From Hyphomicrobium_B sp001006785 (lineage in GTDB: Bacteria; Pseudomonadota; Alphaproteobacteria; Rhizobiales; Hyphomicrobiaceae): DNA of 64,000 bases. Shown one piece after another: positions 60,163-64,000 of this stretch. Every line of letters starts with the position of its first letter. Position 1 is the stretch's first letter. A program made the translations under genes and the position numbers. The notes beneath the pieces were generated by a model. The model was not told where the DNA came from, made no database searches, and saw only the letters and a program-made list of their open reading frames with translations. The stretch is taken from contig NZ_CDHO01000002.1 in the NCBI RefSeq assembly GCF_001006785.1, positions 434,001 through 498,000 on the forward strand, given 5' to 3'.

Positions 60163-61407
60163 ATGTCGAAGAGTAAAGCAGGCCGCCGTGTCGTCGTAAC
60201 GGGTTTCGGCGTTGTGACGCCGATCGGAACGACGGTCGATGAATTCTGGGCCGGATTGAAAGCAGGTAAATCCGGCGTCAGCGCGCTGGGCGGCTTTCCT
60301 CTCGACGATCTCAAGATCCTGATCGCGGCGCAGATCAAGGATTTCGACCCGAAGCAGCGCCTGAAGCACTTCAAGCGCGACCGCATCATCACGCTCGCCG
60401 ACCGCTACTCCTGGTTCGCGGCGGCCGCTGCCGACGAAGCCGTGCGCATGTCGGGCCTCGAATTGCCGGAAGCCGATCCCTATCGCTCGGCGTGCATCAT
60501 CGGTTCGGGCGCGGGCGGTCTCGTCACATTTGAAACCGCCTATCGCGACCTCTTCATTCTCAACAAGCGCGCGACCCATCCGCTGACGCTGCTGCGCATC
60601 ATCGGTTCCTCGGCTGCGGCCCACGTCGGCATCGAGTTCGGCGTCAAAGGCCCGACCTTCGCGACCTGCTCGGCCTGCTCGACGGCGACGCACGCCATCG
60701 GCATCGCCCGCGACTACATCCGCGACAACGTCGTCGACGTCGCGATCGCCGGCGCTTCGGAATCTGTCATCAACTACGGAACGATGAAGGCCTGGCAGGC
60801 GCTGCACGTTCTTTCGCCGGAAGGCTGCTTCCCGTTCGCGAAGAAGCGCAACGGAACGGTGCTGGCGGAAGGCGCGGGCATCCTCGTGCTCGAAAGCCTG
60901 GAACACGCGCAGGCGCGCGGCGCGACGATCCTTGCCGAGCTGTGCGGATACGGCATGGCCTCCGACAGCCAGGACATGGTGAAGCCGACCGTCGAAGGTC
61001 CGAGCGTCGCCATGCAGGGTGCGCTCGACGACGCAGGGCTGAAGCCGGAGCAGATCGACTACCTGAACGCGCACGGCACCGCGACGATGGACAACGACAT
61101 CAACGAGACCAAGGCGATCAAGAACGTCTTCGGCGACTATGCCTACAAGCTTCCGATTTCCTCGACCAAGTCGATGCACGGGCACCCGCTCGGCGCCGGC
61201 GGCGGTATCGAGGCGGTCGCCTGCATCAAGGCGATGCAGGAAGGCTGGGTGCCCCCGACGATCGGTCTCGACGAGCCGGGCGAGGGTTGCGACCTCGACT
61301 ACATCCCGAACGTCGGTCGCGAAAAGAAGGTCACCTACACGATGTCGAACTCGTTCGCATTCGGTGGCCTCAACGCGGTGATGATTTTCGGCCCGCCGCC
61401 GGCCTGA
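60163..61407 (+). CDS. Beta-ketoacyl-ACP synthase (FabF/NodE-like)
   Basis: A 414-residue condensing enzyme with the nucleophile cysteine in TCSACSTATHA, the two histidines in NAHGTATMDND and KSMHGHPLGAGG, and the usual SNSFAFGGLNAVMIF end. All catalytic residues are present. With the dedicated carrier protein upstream it forms a NodF/NodE-like pair that could extend or tailor a particular acyl chain, for instance a very-long-chain or unusual lipid. The product is not predictable from sequence. Confidence 0.92.
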   Translation: MSKSKAGRRVVVTGFGVVTPIGTTVDEFWAGLKAGKSGVSALGGFPLDDLKILIAAQIKDFDPKQRLKHFKRDRIITLADRYSWFAAAAADEAVRMSGLELPEADPYRSACIIGSGAGGLVTFETAYRDLFILNKRATHPLTLLRIIGSSAAAHVGIEFGVKGPTFATCSACSTATHAIGIARDYIRDNVVDVAIAGASESVINYGTMKAWQALHVLSPEGCFPFAKKRNGTVLAEGAGILVLESLEHAQARGATILAELCGYGMASDSQDMVKPTVEGPSVAMQGALDDAGLKPEQIDYLNAHGTATMDNDINETKAIKNVFGDYAYKLPISSTKSMHGHPLGAGGGIEAVACIKAMQEGWVPPTIGLDEPGEGCDLDYIPNVGREKKVTYTMSNSFAFGGLNAVMIFGPPPA

Positions 61408-61431
61408 GTAAAATCCTAGGCTTTGCCTGAT

Positions 61432-61459
61432 GCTCCGGCGAAAAGTACGCCGCCGGAGC
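61432..61459 (+). terminator. Possible terminator after the ketosynthase gene
   Basis: Nine-base perfect arms GCTCCGGCG (61432-61440) and CGCCGGAGC (61451-61459) with a ten-base loop, 25 bases after the stop. No T tract follows, so termination is uncertain. Confidence 0.4.
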
Positions 61460-61679
61460 GCGCCCGGTCGTAGAACGCAAATCCGCTTTGTGCTCCGCCG
61501 TGCGACCCTTTGAACGGGATCGGGTGCCTCCGCGGCGCCGGTGTTCTCGGTCGCGATCCTGCGAAATTGTTTGCCGCATGTGCCGCCGAGACCCTTGAAG
61601 ACTTCGCGCTGCAATGAGAAGCTTGGCCCTTGCGGCCGCGTCTCGTCCCGGTCGCGCAGGCCTTAAGGGGTTGAGGCGT

Positions 61680-62057
61680 ATGCGGAAGATTGTGATCCGG
61701 GCCGGAGGCGTAGCAATTCGCGCGAAATTGCTCGATACGCCGACTGCAGAGCGAATATGGGCCGCGCTGCCGATCGAAGCCGCCGCCAGGACGTGGGGCG
61801 AGGAAGTCTACTTCGATGCACCGGTTTCGTCCGCCGCTGAACCTGACGCCCGTGTCGTCGTCAAACCGGGCGACATCGCATTCTGGCCCGACGGCGACGC
61901 GATCGCGATCGGCTTCGGTCCAACGCCTCTCTCGCGCACGCGCGGAGAAATCCGCCTTGCCGGGCCAAGTAACGTCTGGGCGAAAGCTCTCGACGACGTC
62001 CGCCAGCTCAAGTGCGTCCACCCGGGCGTCGCGATTTCCATTCAAGAAGATGGCTGA
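61680..62057 (+). CDS. Cyclophilin-like fold protein (TM1367/DUF369 type)
   Basis: A 125-residue protein from the ATG at 61680, which follows GAGG; an earlier start adds only a low-quality extension. The chain (IVIRAGGVAIRAKLLDTPTAERIW, WGEEVYFDAP, VVKPGDIAFWPDGDAIAIGFGPTP) matches the small cyclophilin-like family seen in TM1367. Members have a beta-barrel and no shown prolyl isomerase activity. The adjacent LldD-type gene begins 34 bases later and may be co-transcribed. Confidence 0.78.
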   Translation: MRKIVIRAGGVAIRAKLLDTPTAERIWAALPIEAAARTWGEEVYFDAPVSSAAEPDARVVVKPGDIAFWPDGDAIAIGFGPTPLSRTRGEIRLAGPSNVWAKALDDVRQLKCVHPGVAISIQEDG

Positions 62058-62090
62058 CGCGAAGTCCCGTCGACAACGCACAATCGATGG

Positions 62091-63248
62091 ATGCGTCGCG
62101 TGTCGCTGAAATCCGTAGCCTGCATCGAGGATCTTCGGCGCATCGCGCACCGCAAGGTGCCACCCGAGTTCATGGACTATTACGAGTCCGGCTCGTATTC
62201 CGAACAGACGCTGCGCGCCAACCGCGATGACCTCGCCAGCATAAAAATTCGCCAGCGCATTCTGTGCGGCGCTTCGAACCGCGATCTCTCGCAATCTCTG
62301 CTCGGCGTGAAGCAGCCGCTTCCGTTGGCGCTGGCCCCCGTCGGCTTGACCGGCATGGCGCATCGCGACGGCGAGATCGCAGCCGCGCGCGCGGCCGAAA
62401 AGGCGGGCATTCCCTATACGCTCAGCACGCTGTCGATCTGTTCGATCGAAGACGTCGCAAACGCGGTCGAGAAGCCGTTCTGGTTTCAGCTCTACTTCAT
62501 GAAGGATCGCGGCTTCATTGCCGATCTGATCGCACGCGCTCACGCCGCGAGGTGCAGCGCGCTGGTTCTAACCGCCGACTTGCAAGTTCTCGGACAGCGC
62601 CATCGCGACATTCATAACGGCATGACGGTGCCGCCGCGCATCCGCCTGAAGACCATCGCGCATATTCTATCCAAGCCGCGTTGGATCGCGGGCGTGCTGC
62701 TCGGCAAGCGTAGAACATTCGGCAACGTCGTAGGCCGCATCGCGGGCACGGAAAACCTCACGTCCTATATGGACTGGATCAACAGCCAGTTCGATCAGGC
62801 GCTGTCGTGGGACGACGTGGCCTGGATCAGGGAGCGCTGGCCGGGCAAGCTGATCGTCAAAGGCATTCTCGACGTCGAAGATGCGCGCGAGGCTGTGAAA
62901 GCCGGCGCCGACGCCATCGTCGTTTCGAACCACGGTGGACGCCAGCTCGACGGCGCGGCGTCGTCGATCTCGATCCTGCCCCGCATCGCCGACGCGGTCG
63001 GGTCGGACACGGAAATTCTGTTCGACGGCGGCATCCGTTCCGGCCAGGACGTGTTTCGCGCGCTGGCGCTCGGAGCGCGCGGCTGCCTGCTCGGCCGCGC
63101 ATATCTCTATGGCGTGTGCGCGGCAGGCGAAGAGGGCGTGACGAAGGCTCTCGAGATCATCGCCAAGGAACTCGATGTCACGATGGCGCTCGCGGGTCTG
63201 CGGACAATTGCCGACATCGGCAAGACATCGCTTGTCGATCCGCAGTGA
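62091..63248 (+). CDS. FMN-dependent alpha-hydroxyacid dehydrogenase (LldD type)
   Basis: A 385-residue TIM-barrel flavoenzyme. Motifs include LALAPVGLTGMAHRDGE, FWFQLYFMKD, LVLTADLQVLGQRHRD, the lysine in KLIVKGIL, the catalytic histidine and arginine in VSNHGGRQLDG, and the FMN phosphate site FDGGIRSGQDVFRALALGA. It oxidises L-lactate or a related 2-hydroxyacid, passing electrons to the respiratory chain if membrane-associated as in LldD. The exact substrate is not set by sequence. Confidence 0.9.
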   Translation: MRRVSLKSVACIEDLRRIAHRKVPPEFMDYYESGSYSEQTLRANRDDLASIKIRQRILCGASNRDLSQSLLGVKQPLPLALAPVGLTGMAHRDGEIAAARAAEKAGIPYTLSTLSICSIEDVANAVEKPFWFQLYFMKDRGFIADLIARAHAARCSALVLTADLQVLGQRHRDIHNGMTVPPRIRLKTIAHILSKPRWIAGVLLGKRRTFGNVVGRIAGTENLTSYMDWINSQFDQALSWDDVAWIRERWPGKLIVKGILDVEDAREAVKAGADAIVVSNHGGRQLDGAASSISILPRIADAVGSDTEILFDGGIRSGQDVFRALALGARGCLLGRAYLYGVCAAGEEGVTKALEIIAKELDVTMALAGLRTIADIGKTSLVDPQ

Positions 63249-63256
63249 CGACGGTT

Positions 63257-63733
63257 TTAGCGCTCGCGCGGAAACATGAAAGCGCGCGGCTGGCTCGGCA
63301 TCTGGATCGCCTCATAGAAGCTGACCGAATTTGGCGCCGACAGCAGCAGACACATCGATTCCGGCCCGGCCGCGCGCCGGGTCTCCTCGATCAATCGCCG
63401 CCCGATGCCTCGGCCTTGATAGGCGCGATCGACCGCGAGGTCCGAAAGATAGCAGCAATACGCGAAGTCGGTGACGGACCGCGCCACGCCGATCACATCG
63501 TCGCCATCACGCGCGACGACGAGCAGATTCGATCCCGCGAGCATGCGCGCGATGCGGTCGCGGTCTTCCGCCGGACGCCGCTCGGCAAGGCCTGAGCTTC
63601 TAAGAACACGGATAAAGGTTTCCGCATCGAGGTCGTCGGCTCGTTCGTAGGCAATGGCCAAGGCTGATATCTTTCTGCCGATTAGGCTGAGGCGGGCTGC
63701 GGCGAAATTCGACAGCGTTCCCGTAGTGTCCAC
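63257..63733 (-). CDS. GNAT-family N-acetyltransferase
   Basis: Up to 158 residues from a GTG at 63733; a TTG about 25 codons later, just before the domain, is an alternative. The acetyl-CoA-binding motif is LSDLAVDRAYQGRGIGRRLIEETRR, with the usual DDVIGVARSVTD strand before it and a late SVSFYEAI. The acceptor substrate is unknown. It faces the LldD-type gene. Confidence 0.85.
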   Translation of the reverse strand: MDTTGTLSNFAAARLSLIGRKISALAIAYERADDLDAETFIRVLRSSGLAERRPAEDRDRIARMLAGSNLLVVARDGDDVIGVARSVTDFAYCCYLSDLAVDRAYQGRGIGRRLIEETRRAAGPESMCLLLSAPNSVSFYEAIQMPSQPRAFMFPRER

Positions 63734-63846
63734 CCGGCACAGAGTCGATATCGTCGCTCATCGAGCGTACACACAATCCGTCGCGATCGTCGACGTCGAA
63801 ACGCCGGTTTGCCGAAGCTTAGGCTCCAACGAAAGATACTCATCCG

Positions 63847-64000
63847 TTGCGCATCTTATTCGCCTCAGCCGGATTGTTCTTCGTCGCGCTGGGCGTCGTC
63901 GGCGCGTTCCTGCCGATTTTGCCGACGACCCCCTTCATCATTCTCGCGGCAGCCTGCTTCGCAAGATCGTCGCCGCGCCTTGAAGCGTGGTTGCTGTCGC
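63847..64000 (+). CDS. YbaN-family (DUF454) membrane protein, 5' part only
   Basis: An open frame from a TTG at 63847 (an in-frame stop at 63820-63822 limits it upstream) runs off the window end. The 51 residues seen (LFFVALGVVGAFLPILPTTP, then FIILAAACFARSSPRLEAWL) match the start of the DUF454/YbaN family of small inner-membrane proteins, including the conserved LPTTPF and FARSSPR motifs. Family function is unknown. The rest lies outside the window. Confidence 0.8.
   Translation, partial: MRILFASAGLFFVALGVVGAFLPILPTTPFIILAAACFARSSPRLEAWLLS

Noticed and set aside
61416..61679. Possible minus-strand gene between the ketosynthase and cyclophilin-like genes
   Set aside because: The frame continues as antisense over both neighbours, has no convincing start and matches no family I recognise.

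Overview
The window looks like a chromosomal segment of a GC-rich alphaproteobacterium of the Hyphomicrobiales, most likely Hyphomicrobium or a close relative. Three things point there: a complete alphaproteobacterial-type nitrous oxide reductase operon (nosRZDFYLX), a lanthanide-type methanol dehydrogenase (XoxF) plus a formaldehyde-activating-enzyme homologue (methylotrophy), and an FnrN-type regulator. The genus is inferred from gene content and protein style, not from a database search.

Layout. 0-4 kb: the 3' end of an autotransporter gene, a degenerate SDR-like protein, a LuxR-type regulator and a ferritin-like diiron protein. 4.2-13.1 kb: nosRZDFYLX, with nosD-F-Y-L joined by ATGA overlaps. 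An FNR/DNR-type box at 4143-4156 lies between nosR and the divergent ferritin-like gene. 13.1-20.5 kb: a small membrane protein, a Fae homologue, tRNA-Gln and tRNA-Pro, a DUF2130 protein, a c-type cytochrome beside a BtuF-like binding protein, the FnrN-type regulator and a MocR regulator. 20.8-22.7 kb: xoxF, a single-gene unit closed by a strong terminator. 22.7-31 kb: MOSC protein, DusA, TauE/SafE exporter, phosphomannomutase, two tandem retropepsin-like proteases behind a membrane histidine kinase, a nuclease and a GST. 31-41 kb: an Lrp regulator, a hydroxyisobutyrate-dehydrogenase-type reductase, threonine ammonia-lyase, an unusual exported diheme/DUF4384 protein, a group III ornithine/lysine decarboxylase with a probable speF-type leader RNA, an exported MsrA and a SYLF lipoprotein-like gene. 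41-57 kb: tRNA-Val, an RND/MMPL exporter with DsrE, Gph, RpiA, glutathione reductase, class II DAHP synthase, a universal stress protein, NadE, GltX and CysS. 57.0-57.8 kb: a gene-free, repeat-rich junction. 57.8-64 kb: an acyl-CoA ligase, a NodF/NodE-like acyl carrier protein and ketosynthase pair, a cyclophilin-like protein, an LldD-type dehydrogenase, a GNAT enzyme and the start of a YbaN-type gene.

How the parts may work together. The nos operon encodes the last step of denitrification (N2O to N2): NosZ is the enzyme, NosR and NosX the flavin-based electron supply, and NosDFY and NosL the copper-site assembly route. The oxygen-sensing FnrN-type regulator 5 kb away is a natural candidate to act at the nosR box. 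XoxF oxidises methanol in the periplasm. Its usual partners XoxG and XoxJ are not adjacent.

I saw no CRISPR array, prophage, insertion sequence, transposase or recognisable defence island. The least explained items are the ferritin-like gene beside nos, the diheme/DUF4384 protein, the histidine kinase/retropepsin cluster and the intergenic repeats.
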